In this document: positions 24,300 through 34,767 of the stretch, piece by piece
Position numbering within the stretch: position 1 is the stretch's first letter
Layout of the letters: the number at the start of each line of letters is the position of its first letter
Origin: a virus
Length of the DNA: 64,000 nt
Direction: 5' to 3' (one strand)
Virus record (IMG/VR): IMGVR_UViG_3300048121_001678
Location: 62,001 to 126,000 of that record
Notes under the pieces: model-generated
What the model was told of the DNA's origin: nothing
Seen by the model: the letters and a program-made list of their open reading frames with translations, nothing else
Database searches by the model: none
Translations under genes and position numbers: made by a program

Positions 24300-25649
24300 T
24301 TATGTCCTTTGAAAAAACTTAAGATACGCCCAATTTTGGTCTGTAGTAAATCCACCACCGGAAGATGCTAAGTTCGGTCTTAAATTTCCATTCTTGAAAT
24401 AGTTGGTGGTTGGAACTGACCATGAAGTATTTGGGTCTGAATCATCAGGAAAATTAAACATAGGTGCACCACCCGGTTCGAGTTCAAAACCATAAGCTTG
24501 TTGCACTCCGTTTACATAGTAATCCCACGATGGCACTCTTCTTATAATCTTATAAAGGTATAATATACATCTTGTTGCAGGTGCAGAACTATTGACATTT
24601 GTCCAAACATCATCCAAATCTACTATTGCGAGATACCAATTTGAAGTCCCACCTGACGGTATCATGTCCAATGCAGTCGAGAAGTTTTGATATGTTAAAT
24701 TATTCACATTAAAAGAAGTCGGATTCGCTTTTTTTCCTACCATAATTGAATTGAAATAAGAAAACTTCAAGTCACCAGTAGACTCATATAATTGATTACC
24801 ACTCGAGTCTGTCATCGGGGCACCTCCATAGTTATACGATTGATATCCTGATGTTTGAATCGGATAATTAGTTGGACCACTGGCACCTGAGTAAACAAAT
24901 CCACCATCATACGCATGGAATGTAGAACTTTGACTAGCATCACGAATACCGAAAGTCCATCTATCTGGAAATGAAAAAGGACCTGATGGTGCCTTTTTTT
25001 GTAAGAACGTACCCAAATTTTGGTCTGCGAACCAAGACTGACCTGAAACTTGCGGTGTTGACGAACCACCGAATGCAGATGGAGGTGTCGGAAGGAGAGA
25101 AGCAATATTACCCTGTTTACTCATATATGAAAATTCAGGAGCAGGTGAGTTTGGTTTCAAGTCAGTAATATCTTTACCACATTTATGACAGAATAAAGTT
25201 CTACTATTGGCGTTTTGACCCTTCCTGGCAGTAGCCGTTTGTAAAACACTCTGATTAGCATTATTATTAGTATTGAGGTAATCACTCAAAGCATTATAAT
25301 ATTGAACGGCAACATTATCAGGCATAGGACCTTCAGGGGTTATAACTGTATTATATGTAGTATCTCTAAGTGCAAAAATAGACGCTTGATTTTCCGTTGG
25401 GCAATTCTGACATTGGACGGTAACATTCTCCACACTAGTAGAACCGTTAGTACATATCGTTACAATTTGATAGTAATAGTTTTTAAATGGTGAAGGGTCA
25501 ACCGTATTATCATACCATGTCCCAAGATATCCAGGAACACTACCCAATAGAGTCCACGGTCCATTACTACTATCTGACCTATAAATTTTATAAGACAAAG
25601 CGTTACTACTAGTTGTCCATGTTACTTTTATTCTTGCTGATTCTGCCAT
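24300..25649 (-). CDS. Virion protein with FN3-like head and zinc knuckle
   Basis: 449 aa. The N-terminal about 90 residues resemble a fibronectin type III domain (ARIKVTWTTSSNALSYKIYR, then YYYQIVTICTNG). A helical linker follows, then a CHKCGKD pair (possible zinc site) and a long Gly/Ser/aromatic C-terminal region (SWFADQNLGTFL, GGFVYSGASGP). FN3 modules are common on tail fibres, where they can bind carbohydrate weakly. It lies between two Thr-rich fibre genes. Confidence 0.78.
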   Translation of the reverse strand: MAESARIKVTWTTSSNALSYKIYRSDSSNGPWTLLGSVPGYLGTWYDNTVDPSPFKNYYYQIVTICTNGSTSVENVTVQCQNCPTENQASIFALRDTTYNTVITPEGPMPDNVAVQYYNALSDYLNTNNNANQSVLQTATARKGQNANSRTLFCHKCGKDITDLKPNSPAPEFSYMSKQGNIASLLPTPPSAFGGSSTPQVSGQSWFADQNLGTFLQKKAPSGPFSFPDRWTFGIRDASQSSTFHAYDGGFVYSGASGPTNYPIQTSGYQSYNYGGAPMTDSSGNQLYESTGDLKFSYFNSIMVGKKANPTSFNVNNLTYQNFSTALDMIPSGGTSNWYLAIVDLDDVWTNVNSSAPATRCILYLYKIIRRVPSWDYYVNGVQQAYGFELEPGGAPMFNFPDDSDPNTSWSVPTTNYFKNGNLRPNLASSGGGFTTDQNWAYLKFFQRT

Positions 25650-25661
25650 ACTATGATGTTA

Positions 25662-27140
25662 TTAACTCGGCCAAACAAAGTCGGTCAAATATTGATTTTC
25701 TACGTTTATGTTACTCGCACCTATACATGCTGGTGTTGGGGTCACAAGGTCAGTAATACACTGACTACAATCGCTATAATAAATGGAAGGATTACCAAAT
25801 ATATTAGTACTAGATGTTGTTAACACATGATTTGGTGGTGCAACATATGGTTTTTGGAACATACCAACAACCGTCCAACAAGTAGTAAGAGGAGGAACAG
25901 TATATTTGAATGTTGTACCAATTGAAAGAGGACCTACAGACACATCTTGAGCGACAATACTATTTGAACTACATGCACTATACACAAATGTATATTGAGG
26001 TTGACCCTGTGACGATGAAGGTGTGATTGAAGGTGTATTAGGTGGTGTAGATGTTTGTGTAGGTGTTTGTGTAGGTGTAGGTGTTGGTGTACTACATACA
26101 CATCCTGTGTCAGGAGTTGCACTACCTCCTACACCACCACTTAAAATAATTACGTTTATTGCACATACAGTAATCACAGTATATGGATTAACATATACAT
26201 TATACGAATTACCATCACAATCAATAACCGTAAAATTAGTACCATAATTATCGTCATATCCACCATATAAGTCCCAATCTGTACAACATAGTGGTGTTGA
26301 TGATGGTGTCACTGTTGGTGTAGGTGTTGGTGTACTACATACACATCCTGGGTCAGGTGTTGCAGTACCAGTAAAATAGTTACCAGGTATTGGCATTGCG
26401 CTTACCGCACATACCGTAACCACAACAAATGGATTCACATATAAAACATACACATTACCATTACAATCTGTAACTATAAATTCAGTACCATAATCATAAC
26501 CACCGTATAATCCCCAATTTGTACAACAATCGGAACCTGTTGAAGGTGTCACCGTTGGTGTCACCGTTGGTGTTGGCGTTTGACTATGTGAGGGCGTGAC
26601 CGTTGGTGTTCTTGTTGGGCTTGAAGTAATTGTTGGCGTTAAAGTCTGAGTTTGAGTTGGTTCAGGAGTAACTGTTTGTGTGAAAGAAGGTGTTATTGTT
26701 GGTTGAGGTGTACCTGTTGGTGACGAGCCAGGTGTTGCAGACAAAGAAAGTGTTGGGGTGACACTTTGAGTAACTGAAGGTGTTAATGTATTAGTAGGTG
26801 TATGTGTTGGTGTTGGGGTTACTGAAGATGTCGGTGTCGGGCTCGGTATAATCGAATCTTCACAATCTTCACATGAAGTATAGACGTTATTAATTGAGTT
26901 TAAAATTGTGTCAGGTGAACCAGTAACATCACTATCATAATATAAACATAAAAATGAAGTACCATTTGCGTTTGTTATCGCACCATAAAACACCCCACCA
27001 ATATTAATTTGTGTTTGTCCAAATATTAAATCATCAATAATATAAAAAGCATTATTAGTACCACACTCAATAAGCTTCTTTACCGTATCACAGTCAGTCG
27101 ATTCTCTAAATATGTCAAATTTTATACTTCCAGTTATCAT
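25662..27140 (-). CDS. Thr/Pro-rich virion protein with duplicated Cys modules
   Basis: 492 aa. An N-terminal Cys module ends in TSCEDCEDS, followed by a Thr/Pro/Ser tract (about 97-205). Two tandem modules follow, each starting CCTxWxLYGGYD and ending CVCSTPTPTPT, about 70 residues apart and clearly duplicated. After more Thr/Pro there is a last module with TTCWTVVGMF and SDCSQC. The Cys patterns recur in the proteins at 27222 and 53276. It is probably a fibre or decoration protein. Confidence 0.82.
   Translation of the reverse strand: MITGSIKFDIFRESTDCDTVKKLIECGTNNAFYIIDDLIFGQTQINIGGVFYGAITNANGTSFLCLYYDSDVTGSPDTILNSINNVYTSCEDCEDSIIPSPTPTSSVTPTPTHTPTNTLTPSVTQSVTPTLSLSATPGSSPTGTPQPTITPSFTQTVTPEPTQTQTLTPTITSSPTRTPTVTPSHSQTPTPTVTPTVTPSTGSDCCTNWGLYGGYDYGTEFIVTDCNGNVYVLYVNPFVVVTVCAVSAMPIPGNYFTGTATPDPGCVCSTPTPTPTVTPSSTPLCCTDWDLYGGYDDNYGTNFTVIDCDGNSYNVYVNPYTVITVCAINVIILSGGVGGSATPDTGCVCSTPTPTPTQTPTQTSTPPNTPSITPSSSQGQPQYTFVYSACSSNSIVAQDVSVGPLSIGTTFKYTVPPLTTCWTVVGMFQKPYVAPPNHVLTTSSTNIFGNPSIYYSDCSQCITDLVTPTPACIGASNINVENQYLTDFVWPS
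26105..26545 (-). repeat. Tandem Cys-module duplication inside the 25662 gene
   Basis: Two copies of a roughly 210-bp coding unit (CCTNWGLYGGYDYG and CCTDWDLYGGYDDN forms) are joined by Thr/Pro spacers. Protein similarity is high while many silent positions differ, so the duplication is not recent. Confidence 0.75.
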
Positions 27141-27162
27141 TTTAATTTTCTATCACTTTCTA

Positions 27163-27169
27163 ATAAATA
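27163..27169 (-). promoter_or_regulatory. TATTTAT element upstream of the 27140 gene
   Basis: The minus strand reads AAGATATTTATTAGAAAG, with the core ending 22 nt before the ATG at 27140. Confidence 0.35.
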
Positions 27170-27221
27170 TCTTAGATGTCATTTCCTTTATAATAATATA
27201 ATAATGTAACAACTAAACTGA

Positions 27222-30200
27222 TTAACAGCAGTTATTACATATTGTAGTTAAATTATATGTTATCGGATTATAAAGTGCCGGTATCACAACCGTATTGTCC
27301 TGAGCACATATTGTAATTGTTGTCGGTACATTTATTATTACACCACTTACCTGTCTCTCTAAACCACATAAAGTATCATCACATTCCGTATAGTAGTACT
27401 CAAAGGTCTGTGAATTACTAAACCCTGTAACCGTTAATTCATATTGTGAACAGAATAAAACTGACGGTGTAGAACTTGGTGTTGGCGTATAAGTTGAAGT
27501 TACAGATGGAGTAACTGTATTTGTAGGTGTAACAGAGGATGTAAGTGTTTGTGTTGGTGTCGGAGTCGATGTTGCATCCAATGATGAAGATGGTGTGACT
27601 GACGCTGTCGGTGTTGGTGTCGATGTTGGAGTCGCACCTGGTGTTGAAGTTACCGTCGGTGTCGCTGTTAATGTAGGTGTAACGGATGGTGTCGGCGTAT
27701 TAGATGACGTCACAGTTACCGTTTGTGTCGGAGTGATTGTGGATGTCGGAGTTGATGTAGGAGTTCCACCAGGTGTCTCTGATGGTGTCACAGTCTGTGT
27801 TACGGTAACAGTTGGCGTAAATGTTGGAGTGATACTTGATGTGATTGATGGAGTCACCGTTAAAGTAGGTGTTACCGATGCCGTTGTTGATGGTGTCAAT
27901 GTCGGAGTAACAGATGGTGTTGCCGATGCAGTTGGAGTAACTGTTGAAGTCTGTGTTGGTGTATTTGTCTGTGTAACATCCGGTGTTTCAGAAGGTGTAA
28001 CTGTTTGTGTAGGTGTTGAAGTTGGAGTCTCAGAAGCAGTAACCGTTGGAGTAACTGAACCTGTAGGTGTATTGGTATTTGTAACCGTTGGTGTTACCGA
28101 AGCAGTCGTAGATGGTGTAGGTGTAATAGATGCCGTTGGGGTAACTGACGATGTAGGAGTTATCGTTTGTGTCGGAGTATTAGATGGTGTTACCGTAACT
28201 GTTTGAGTCGGTGTATTAGTAGGTGTTGAACCTGGCGTTTCAGATGGTGTCACTGTTTGTGTCTGTGTAACCGTCGGAGTAATACTTGCCGTCAATGTTG
28301 GAGTTACTGACGCAGTTGGTGTAATAGTATTAGTAACCGTTGGAGTAACTGATGAAGTCACCGATGGTGTAGGAGTTACTGATGAGGTTGGTGTAACCGT
28401 AGATGTTGGAGTGACAGAAGATGTTGGGGTTACTGTTGACGTTTGAGTGACAGTCTGAGTTGGTGTAGATGTTGGTGTAACACCTGGTGTTTCAGAAGGA
28501 GTTACCGTTTGTGTTTGAGTAACTGTTGGAGTCACACTCGAAGTTAATGTTGGAGTTACTGAAGCAGTTGGAGTAACAGATGAAGTTACCGTAGCAGTTA
28601 CCGATGGTGTTGGCGTATTTGACGTTGTTGGTGTTATTGTCGCAGTTGGTGTCACGGTTGAAGTCTGAGTAACCGTTTGTGTCGGAGTATTAGTTGGGGT
28701 TACCCCTGGTGTTTCAGAAGGAGTGACAGTCAATGTCGGTGTCTGTGTTGGTGTTTCACTCGCAGTCACTGTAGGTGTTACAGATGCCGTTGGGGTAACT
28801 GTAGAAGTAATAGTAGCAGTAACCGATGGAGTCGGTGTAACTGATGATGTTGGTGTCACAGATGCAGTTGGGGTAACTGTTGAAGTCTGAGTAACTGTTT
28901 GTGTTGGGGTGTTTGTAGGTGTAGATACAGGAGTCGATGATGGTGTTACCGTTTGTGTTTGAGTTACTGTCGGAGTTACACTCGAGGTAATAGTTGGTGT
29001 TACTGATTCGGTCGGTGTAACTGATGCCGTCACAGTAGCAGTAACTGAAGGTGTTGGTGTATTTGATGTAGTTGGTGTAACTGAAGCTGTTGGTGTTACC
29101 GATGATGTTGGAGTTACTGAAGCCGTTTGTGTAACCGTTTGAGTTGGTGTATTAGTAGGTGTTGAACCTGGCGTTTCAGAAGGCGTTACTGTCTGTGTTT
29201 GAGTTATTGTCGGTGTGATAGTAGCCGTTAATGTCGGAGTCACTGACGCAGTTGGTGTTACTGTCGATGTTACCGTCGCAGTCACCGATGGTGTTGGAGT
29301 ATTTGACGTTGTTGGTGTAACTGAAGCTGTTGGTGTGATTGAAGCAGTCGGAGTGACAGAACTTGTAGGGGTATTAGTTGGTGTTGAGACTGGCGTCTCT
29401 GAAGGAGTAACTGTTTGTGTTTGAGTTACCGTTGGTGTGTTACTCGCGGTCAATGTTGGTGTAACCGACGCTGTCGGAGTTACCGTTGAAGTTATAGTCG
29501 CGGTTACAGATGGTGTCGGCGTATTAGAAGTTGTAGGAGTAACCGATGCCGTTGGAGTAACAGACGATGTTGGAGTAACAGACGCAGTTTGTGTTACCGT
29601 TTGAGTCGGTGTTGATGTTGGAGTTACCCCTGGTGTTTCAGAAGGAGTAACCGTTTGAGTCTGGGTTACCGTTGGTGTAATAGTCGCCGTAACCGTTGGC
29701 GTAATAGAAGCTGTCGGAGTAACTGATGATGTAACCGTCGCAGTAACTGATGGAGTTGGTGTGTTTGATGTAGTAGGTGTGACTGACGCAGTTGGAGTAA
29801 CAGATGCGGTTGGTGTAACAGAACTTGTTGGTGTATTAGTTGGTGTCGATATTGGAGTTTCAGAAGGAGTTACCGTCTGAGTTTGAGTTACGGTCGGTGT
29901 ATTACTTGCTGTCAATGTTGGCGTAACTGACGCAGTTGGTGTGACTGAAGCAGTATTTGTTGGAGTTACACTTGCCGTTGGCGTAACTGAAGATGTTGGG
30001 GTTACCGAAGCCGTTGGTGTATATGTTGGAGTGACTGACGGTGTTGGAGTGACCGATGCAGTTGGTGTAGGTGTTGGTGTCGGAGCAATGAAGATAACAT
30101 CAACAGGACATATACAAGCCGAAGTATCAACATTAGTAACACCCCAACTACTAATCACCTCACCTGGAGGAAGAATAGAGTTGAAGTTATACTCAACCTG

Positions 30201-33200
30201 ATGGTCACCTTGTGGCCATGTTCTTGTACCTGAATATGTAAATCCTGAACTACCAACCATAAACCCATCAACCTCATAATCACATAAGGACTCAGCAGGT
30301 ATGGTAAACCCAGTATCTTTCCAAAGATTCAATCTAATCTTATCACCCTGAACAACATAACCTGTTAAATATTGTGTCGTTTGAGAACATGTTGTAGATG
30401 GAGTAACTGTTTGAGTTGGTGTAATTGTTTGAGTTTGAGTGACTGTCGGAGTAACAGAAGCCGTAGGAGTAACAGAGGCAGTTGGAGTCACAGATGCGGT
30501 AACTGTTTGAGTAGGAGTAACAGACGCAGTTGGTGTAACCGATGATGTTGGAGTATTAGAAGGTGTTACCGTAACTGTTTGAGTCGGTGTATTAGTAGGT
30601 GTTGAACCTGGCGTTTCAGAAGCAGTTACAGTCTGAGTAGGAGTAAATGTCGGAGTTACGGTTGCCGTTACCGTTGGTGTAATACTTGCCGTTGGTGTTA
30701 CACTCGCAGTTATCGTTGCCGTTACTGACGGTGTCACTGTTTGAGTCGGAGTAACTGAAGCAGTTGGTGTAACCGATGAAGTTGGAGTAACTGAAGCAGT
30801 CACCGTTTGAGTTGGGGTGATTGATGCGGTTGGTGTCACACTCGCAGTTGGCGTAACTGATGAAGTAGGTGTATTTGTTTGTGTTACCTCAGGTGTTTCA
30901 GATGGAGTGACCGTTTGAGTAGGTGTATTAGTTGGCGTTTCACTTGCTGTCAATGTTGGAGTAACAGACGCAGTTGGTGTTACAGATGCCGTCACAGTAG
31001 CGGTAACCGAAGGTGTTGGAGTATTTGTTGGTGTTTCTGTCGGTGTTGGGGTAACTGAAGACGTTGGTGTTACTGATGATGTAGGAGTGACAGATGCCGT
31101 TACCGTCTGTGTTGGAGTGATAGTTGCCGTTTGAGTAACAGTTGAAGTCGGAGTATTAGTTGGCGTACTTACAGGTGTTGACGAAGCAGTAACTGTTTGT
31201 GTAGGGGTAAATGTCGGTGTTACAGTTGCAGTGACTGTTGGTGTGATTGAAGCGGTTGGCGTAACCGACGCAGTTACTGTCGCAGTAACAGAAGGTGTTG
31301 GAGTATTAGACGCAGTTACTGTTTGTGTTGGTGTTACAGAAGCCGTTGGGGTGTTAGTTGGTGTGGTAGTATTAGATGGTGTGACAGTATTTGTTGGAGT
31401 TAGACTAGCGGTCGGAGTAACTGACGATGTTGGTGTATTTGTTGGAGTTGATACAGGTGTTTCTGAAGGCGTTACCGTTTGTGTTTGAGTAACTGTTGGT
31501 GTCACACTAGCAGTCACTGTTGGAGTAATAGACGCAGTTGGTGTAACCGATGATGTAACAGTCGCCGTTACTGTTTGCGTAGGAGTATTTGTTGGTGTTT
31601 CAGTCGGTGTTGGAGTTACCGATGATGTAGGAGTAACTGAAGCCGTCGGTGTTACTGAAGCAGTAACTGTTTGAGTCGGTGTCAATGTCGCAGTTGGAGT
31701 AACTGATGATGTTGGTGTATTTGTCGGAGTAACGGCTGGTGTTGATGAAGCTGTTACGGTCTGTGTCGGAGTAAATGTTGGAGTCACAGTTGCAGTAACA
31801 GTTGGCGTGATACTCGCAGTTGGTGTGTATGTTGGTGTTACAGTCGCAGTAATAGATGGCGTTACAGAAGCAGTTGGCGTAACTGATGCCGTTGGAGTGA
31901 CCGAAGATGTTGGGGTCACAGAAGCAGTCACAGTTTGAGTTGGTGTAACTGTATTAGTAGGTGTTACACTTGCAGTCGGAGTTACAGATGCAGTTGGAGT
32001 ATTTGTAGGAGTAACCGCAGCCGTTTGAGTCGGAGTATGTGTCGGTGTTACTGTAGATGTTGCAGTTACAGATGGTGTCGGAGTAACAGAAGATGTCGGA
32101 GTTACCGACGCAGTTGGAGTATTAGTAGGTGTTACACTTGCAGTCGGAGTTACAGATGCAGTTGGCGTATTTGTTGGTGTCACCGTATTCGATGGAGTAA
32201 CAGTATTTGTTGGAGTAACGGATGCCGTTGGCGTAACCGAAGCTGTCGGTGTATTTGTTGGTGTAACTTGAGCAGTCTGAGTAGGAGTATTAGTTGGTGT
32301 GACGGTAGACGTCGCAGTCACCGATGGTGTAGGAGTCACAGATGAAGTAGGGGTTACCGAAGCGGTTGGAGTGTTCGTAGGGGTAACACTTGCAGTTGGT
32401 GTTACCGATGATGTCGGAGTATTCGTAGGAGTAACACTCGAAGTTGGAGTAACTGAAGCAGTTGGCGTATTTGTTGGAGTTACAGTGTTTGACGGAGTAA
32501 CTGTATTTGTTGGAGTTACACTCGCAGTCGGAGTAACCGATGCTGTAGGTGTATTAGTTGGAGTTACCGCGGCCGTTTGTGATGGTGTCACAGATGCAGT
32601 TGGAGTATATGTTGGGGTTACTGTGGCCGTTCTTGTCGGAGTATTAGACGGAGTGACGGTATTTGTCGGTGTATTGGTTGGTGTAACTGTATTAGATGGG
32701 GTAACCGACGATGTTGGTGTATTTGTTGGAGTAACGGTATTAGACGGTGTAACAGTATTAGTAGGTGTATTCGTAGGCGTCTCACTCGCTGTCGGTGTTA
32801 TAGTTCTAGTTGGTGTATTAGAAGGCGTAACTGTATTCGTAGGAGTATAAGTAGGAGTAACAGTATTCGATGGCGTAACCGATGCAGTAACAGTTGCAGT
32901 CGGTGTTATAGTTCGAGTAGGTGTATTTGTTGGAGTAACGGTATTAGACGGTGTAACCGTATTCGTAGGGGTAAAGGTCGGAGTAACAGTATTCGAAGGC
33001 GTGACTGAAGCAGTTACCGTTGCCGTTGGAGTTATTGTCCTCGTTGGGGTATTTGTTGGGGTAGCGGTGTTAGAAGGGGTGACTGACGGAGTAGCCGTAG
33101 TTGAAGGGGTTAATGTAGCAGTTTTAGTCTGAGTAATAGTTGCGGTAATAGTAGGGGTCACCGAAGCAGTAGGTGTATATGTTGGAGTTACAGTATTTGT

Positions 33201-34721
33201 AGGTGTATTTGTTGGCGTAACAGTATTAGATGGTGTAACTGACGCAGTAGGTGTGACTGTCCTAGTTGGTGTATTAGAAGGCGTAACCGTATTCGTAGGA
33301 GTATAAGTAGGAGTGACAGTATTTGTTGGAGTGACCGTAGGTGTCGGCGTAGCGGTTCTAGTCGGCGTCCTTGTAGGACTTACCGAAATACTTGGAGTGA
33401 CTGAAGGAGTAACCGTCGCAGTTCTAGTCGGAGTCCTCGTAGGACTTACAGAAATACTTGGTGTAACCGTAGCGGTTCTCGTAGGTGTTCTGGTTGGACT
33501 TACAGAAATCGAAGGTGTAACCGTCGGAGTTGCCGGTGGAGTTCGAGATGGAGTAACACTCGAAGTTGGTGTTACAGCTGGAGTTCGAGACGGGGTCTTC
33601 GTCGGAGGAGGAGTACTCGTTGGAGTCCTTGTTGGAGTTCTTGTTGGAGTTCTTGTTGGGGTTGGTGGTATCGGGGTAGTTGACGGAGTTGGAGTTGGAG
33701 TTACAGGTTCATCAGAACAACATTCTTCACATGTCTCGTATACACTAGCCGAACAGTCAACAACCGCTTCACAATCAGGTACAACACCCTCAATAAAATA
33801 ACAACATCCGTCACAACTATCTAATTTAACAACTTGACCAGCATTCGGACATGGATTTAAATTAGTGACTTTAACAAACTGAGCATGATATTGATAATTA
33901 CACTCACATTCGGGTTCTATAAAGTCACACCTAACTAAATAAAGACAACACGGTTCACCTAAGTTAGTCACATCATAACCCTGATTAGGTTCCATACCAG
34001 GTTCATATGGTGTTGGCTCATTAGTATTACCCAAACCTAAACACTCATCACAACCATTTGGAAAAAGAGTATTAACTGAACCTATAAATGATATGTTAGC
34101 GGTAGGACAGTTTTCGGCACAACTTCCAACAGCGATTACTTCCCAACAAACATTTATATTATCAGAAAATGCGTCACCGACACTAAAATTATAAACATTT
34201 TGAATACAAGCGACTGATGTTTGCGTTAGACAGTCCCGAATACATGCATATCCAATATTATGAACAATATATCCGTTTAAAACATAATAACTTGGACCAC
34301 TAAGTGTTATGTTATATAAAGATTCTTCAGAGTATACAATTTCCTTACTAACAACAGGTTCATGAATGATGTCACCATCAACCATTTTAACCATATCATA
34401 TTCACCATCAACAACTAAATCTATTGTAGATATAAACTGATATCTATCATCATTTTTATGATACGCTAAGACATTTTCGTCTATAACACCTAATCCATTA
34501 ATTTGAAGATAGTTACCCTCATCATTATAGATGTCTGTAACCTCAGGTGATTGTATATTATCAACATTAAGAGTTAGTGATTCGATTTCACGGAAGTCAA
34601 TTCCTGCGATAATTTCAGGTATATCAAAAGAGTATACACTGTCACCTAATTGAACATCTTCAATGTTCTTTACGGCACCATTTGAAAGTAATACTTTTTG
34701 TCCTAATTTATAACCAGCCAT
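27222..34721 (-). CDS. Giant Hint-like/Cys-rich/Thr-Pro repeat virion protein
   Basis: 2499 aa. Residues 1-157 look like a Hint (hedgehog/intein) fold: [19 protein letters not shown], then LGDSVYSFD, and at the end [11 protein letters not shown]. The terminal His154-Asn155 is kept but the initial Cys is missing. Residues about 158-335 form a Cys-rich region with several CxxC ends (CDEC, CEECC). About 337-1440 and 1545-2415 are Thr/Pro/Ser/Val hexad repeats (SVTPTA, TVTPTN types). They are broken by an about 100-residue Cys-containing domain ([19 protein letters not shown]) near residue 1450. A final Cys-rich domain ends ICNNCC. It is probably a long mucin-like fibre, situated next to the glycosylation cassette. 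Confidence 0.88.
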   Translation of the reverse strand: MAGYKLGQKVLLSNGAVKNIEDVQLGDSVYSFDIPEIIAGIDFREIESLTLNVDNIQSPEVTDIYNDEGNYLQINGLGVIDENVLAYHKNDDRYQFISTIDLVVDGEYDMVKMVDGDIIHEPVVSKEIVYSEESLYNITLSGPSYYVLNGYIVHNIGYACIRDCLTQTSVACIQNVYNFSVGDAFSDNINVCWEVIAVGSCAENCPTANISFIGSVNTLFPNGCDECLGLGNTNEPTPYEPGMEPNQGYDVTNLGEPCCLYLVRCDFIEPECECNYQYHAQFVKVTNLNPCPNAGQVVKLDSCDGCCYFIEGVVPDCEAVVDCSASVYETCEECCSDEPVTPTPTPSTTPIPPTPTRTPTRTPTRTPTSTPPPTKTPSRTPAVTPTSSVTPSRTPPATPTVTPSISVSPTRTPTRTATVTPSISVSPTRTPTRTATVTPSVTPSISVSPTRTPTRTATPTPTVTPTNTVTPTYTPTNTVTPSNTPTRTVTPTASVTPSNTVTPTNTPTNTVTPTYTPTASVTPTITATITQTKTATLTPSTTATPSVTPSNTATPTNTPTRTITPTATVTASVTPSNTVTPTFTPTNTVTPSNTVTPTNTPTRTITPTATVTASVTPSNTVTPTYTPTNTVTPSNTPTRTITPTASETPTNTPTNTVTPSNTVTPTNTPTSSVTPSNTVTPTNTPTNTVTPSNTPTRTATVTPTYTPTASVTPSQTAAVTPTNTPTASVTPTASVTPTNTVTPSNTVTPTNTPTASVTPTSSVTPTNTPTSSVTPTASVTPTNTPTASVTPTSSVTPTPSVTATSTVTPTNTPTQTAQVTPTNTPTASVTPTASVTPTNTVTPSNTVTPTNTPTASVTPTASVTPTNTPTASVTPTSSVTPTPSVTATSTVTPTHTPTQTAAVTPTNTPTASVTPTASVTPTNTVTPTQTVTASVTPTSSVTPTASVTPTASVTPSITATVTPTYTPTASITPTVTATVTPTFTPTQTVTASSTPAVTPTNTPTSSVTPTATLTPTQTVTASVTPTASVTPTSSVTPTPTETPTNTPTQTVTATVTSSVTPTASITPTVTASVTPTVTQTQTVTPSETPVSTPTNTPTSSVTPTASLTPTNTVTPSNTTTPTNTPTASVTPTQTVTASNTPTPSVTATVTASVTPTASITPTVTATVTPTFTPTQTVTASSTPVSTPTNTPTSTVTQTATITPTQTVTASVTPTSSVTPTSSVTPTPTETPTNTPTPSVTATVTASVTPTASVTPTLTASETPTNTPTQTVTPSETPEVTQTNTPTSSVTPTASVTPTASITPTQTVTASVTPTSSVTPTASVTPTQTVTPSVTATITASVTPTASITPTVTATVTPTFTPTQTVTASETPGSTPTNTPTQTVTVTPSNTPTSSVTPTASVTPTQTVTASVTPTASVTPTASVTPTVTQTQTITPTQTVTPSTTCSQTTQYLTGYVVQGDKIRLNLWKDTGFTIPAESLCDYEVDGFMVGSSGFTYSGTRTWPQGDHQVEYNFNSILPPGEVISSWGVTNVDTSACICPVDVIFIAPTPTPTPTASVTPTPSVTPTYTPTASVTPTSSVTPTASVTPTNTASVTPTASVTPTLTASNTPTVTQTQTVTPSETPISTPTNTPTSSVTPTASVTPTASVTPTTSNTPTPSVTATVTSSVTPTASITPTVTATITPTVTQTQTVTPSETPGVTPTSTPTQTVTQTASVTPTSSVTPTASVTPTTSNTPTPSVTATITSTVTPTASVTPTLTASNTPTVTQTQTVTPSETPVSTPTNTPTSSVTPTASITPTASVTPTTSNTPTPSVTATVTSTVTPTASVTPTLTATITPTITQTQTVTPSETPGSTPTNTPTQTVTQTASVTPTSSVTPTASVTPTTSNTPTPSVTATVTASVTPTESVTPTITSSVTPTVTQTQTVTPSSTPVSTPTNTPTQTVTQTSTVTPTASVTPTSSVTPTPSVTATITSTVTPTASVTPTVTASETPTQTPTLTVTPSETPGVTPTNTPTQTVTQTSTVTPTATITPTTSNTPTPSVTATVTSSVTPTASVTPTLTSSVTPTVTQTQTVTPSETPGVTPTSTPTQTVTQTSTVTPTSSVTPTSTVTPTSSVTPTPSVTSSVTPTVTNTITPTASVTPTLTASITPTVTQTQTVTPSETPGSTPTNTPTQTVTVTPSNTPTQTITPTSSVTPTASITPTPSTTASVTPTVTNTNTPTGSVTPTVTASETPTSTPTQTVTPSETPDVTQTNTPTQTSTVTPTASATPSVTPTLTPSTTASVTPTLTVTPSITSSITPTFTPTVTVTQTVTPSETPGGTPTSTPTSTITPTQTVTVTSSNTPTPSVTPTLTATPTVTSTPGATPTSTPTPTASVTPSSSLDATSTPTPTQTLTSSVTPTNTVTPSVTSTYTPTPSSTPSVLFCSQYELTVTGFSNSQTFEYYYTECDDTLCGLERQVSGVIINVPTTITICAQDNTVVIPALYNPITYNLTTICNNCC
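27465..30095 (-). repeat. Thr/Pro hexad repeat tract, C-terminal half
   Basis: An 18-bp-period coding repeat of the (S/T)VTPTx type, organised into a higher-order unit of about 74-80 aa. The unit is recognisable from the recurring [14 protein letters not shown] anchor. Copies differ strongly at synonymous positions, so the array is old at the DNA level. Confidence 0.85.
30396..33705 (-). repeat. Thr/Pro hexad repeat tract, N-terminal half
   Basis: The same hexad family as the other tract. It begins with basic variants ([31 protein letters not shown]) near the Cys-rich head and passes to [11 protein letters not shown] types. Arg appears only near the N-terminal end and around isolated TPTRT units; elsewhere the tract is almost uncharged. 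Confidence 0.85.
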
Positions 34722-34735
34722 TTATCGATGTAATT

Positions 34736-34754
34736 AACCTATAAATAATAGGTT
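34736..34754. repeat. Perfect 7-bp inverted repeat upstream of the giant gene
   Basis: AACCTAT and ATAGGTT are separated by five A/T bases. The repeat contains the TATTTAT element of this gene (34741-34747). It could be an operator-like site or a weak hairpin; no T-tract follows. Confidence 0.5.
34741..34747 (-). promoter_or_regulatory. TATTTAT element upstream of the giant gene
   Basis: The minus strand reads CTATTATTTATAGGTTAAT, with the core ending 19 nt before the ATG at 34721. It is embedded in an inverted repeat. Confidence 0.45.
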
Positions 34755-34767
34755 GAACCCTTTTATA

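Noticed and set aside
27465-33705. The repeat array as a CRISPR array or centromere-like iteron set
   Set aside because: The period is 18 bp in frame with a continuous protein, there are no uniform repeats with unique spacers, and no cas genes or replication initiator lie nearby.
27595-33801. Long plus-strand reading frames encoding VGVT/DGVGV repeats, opposite the giant Thr/Pro gene
   Set aside because: They are the reverse complement of the Thr-Pro-Val codons (ACN/CCN/GTN read backwards give Gly/Val/Asp/Asn). They are fragmentary, lack proper starts and end wherever the coding strand changes; the minus-strand frame is unbroken over 2499 codons.
34736-34754. The inverted repeat before the giant gene as a transcription terminator of the glycan operon
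   Set aside because: The stem is only 7 bp, mostly A/T, and no T-tract follows in the direction of transcription. An operator-like or promoter-associated role is at least as likely.
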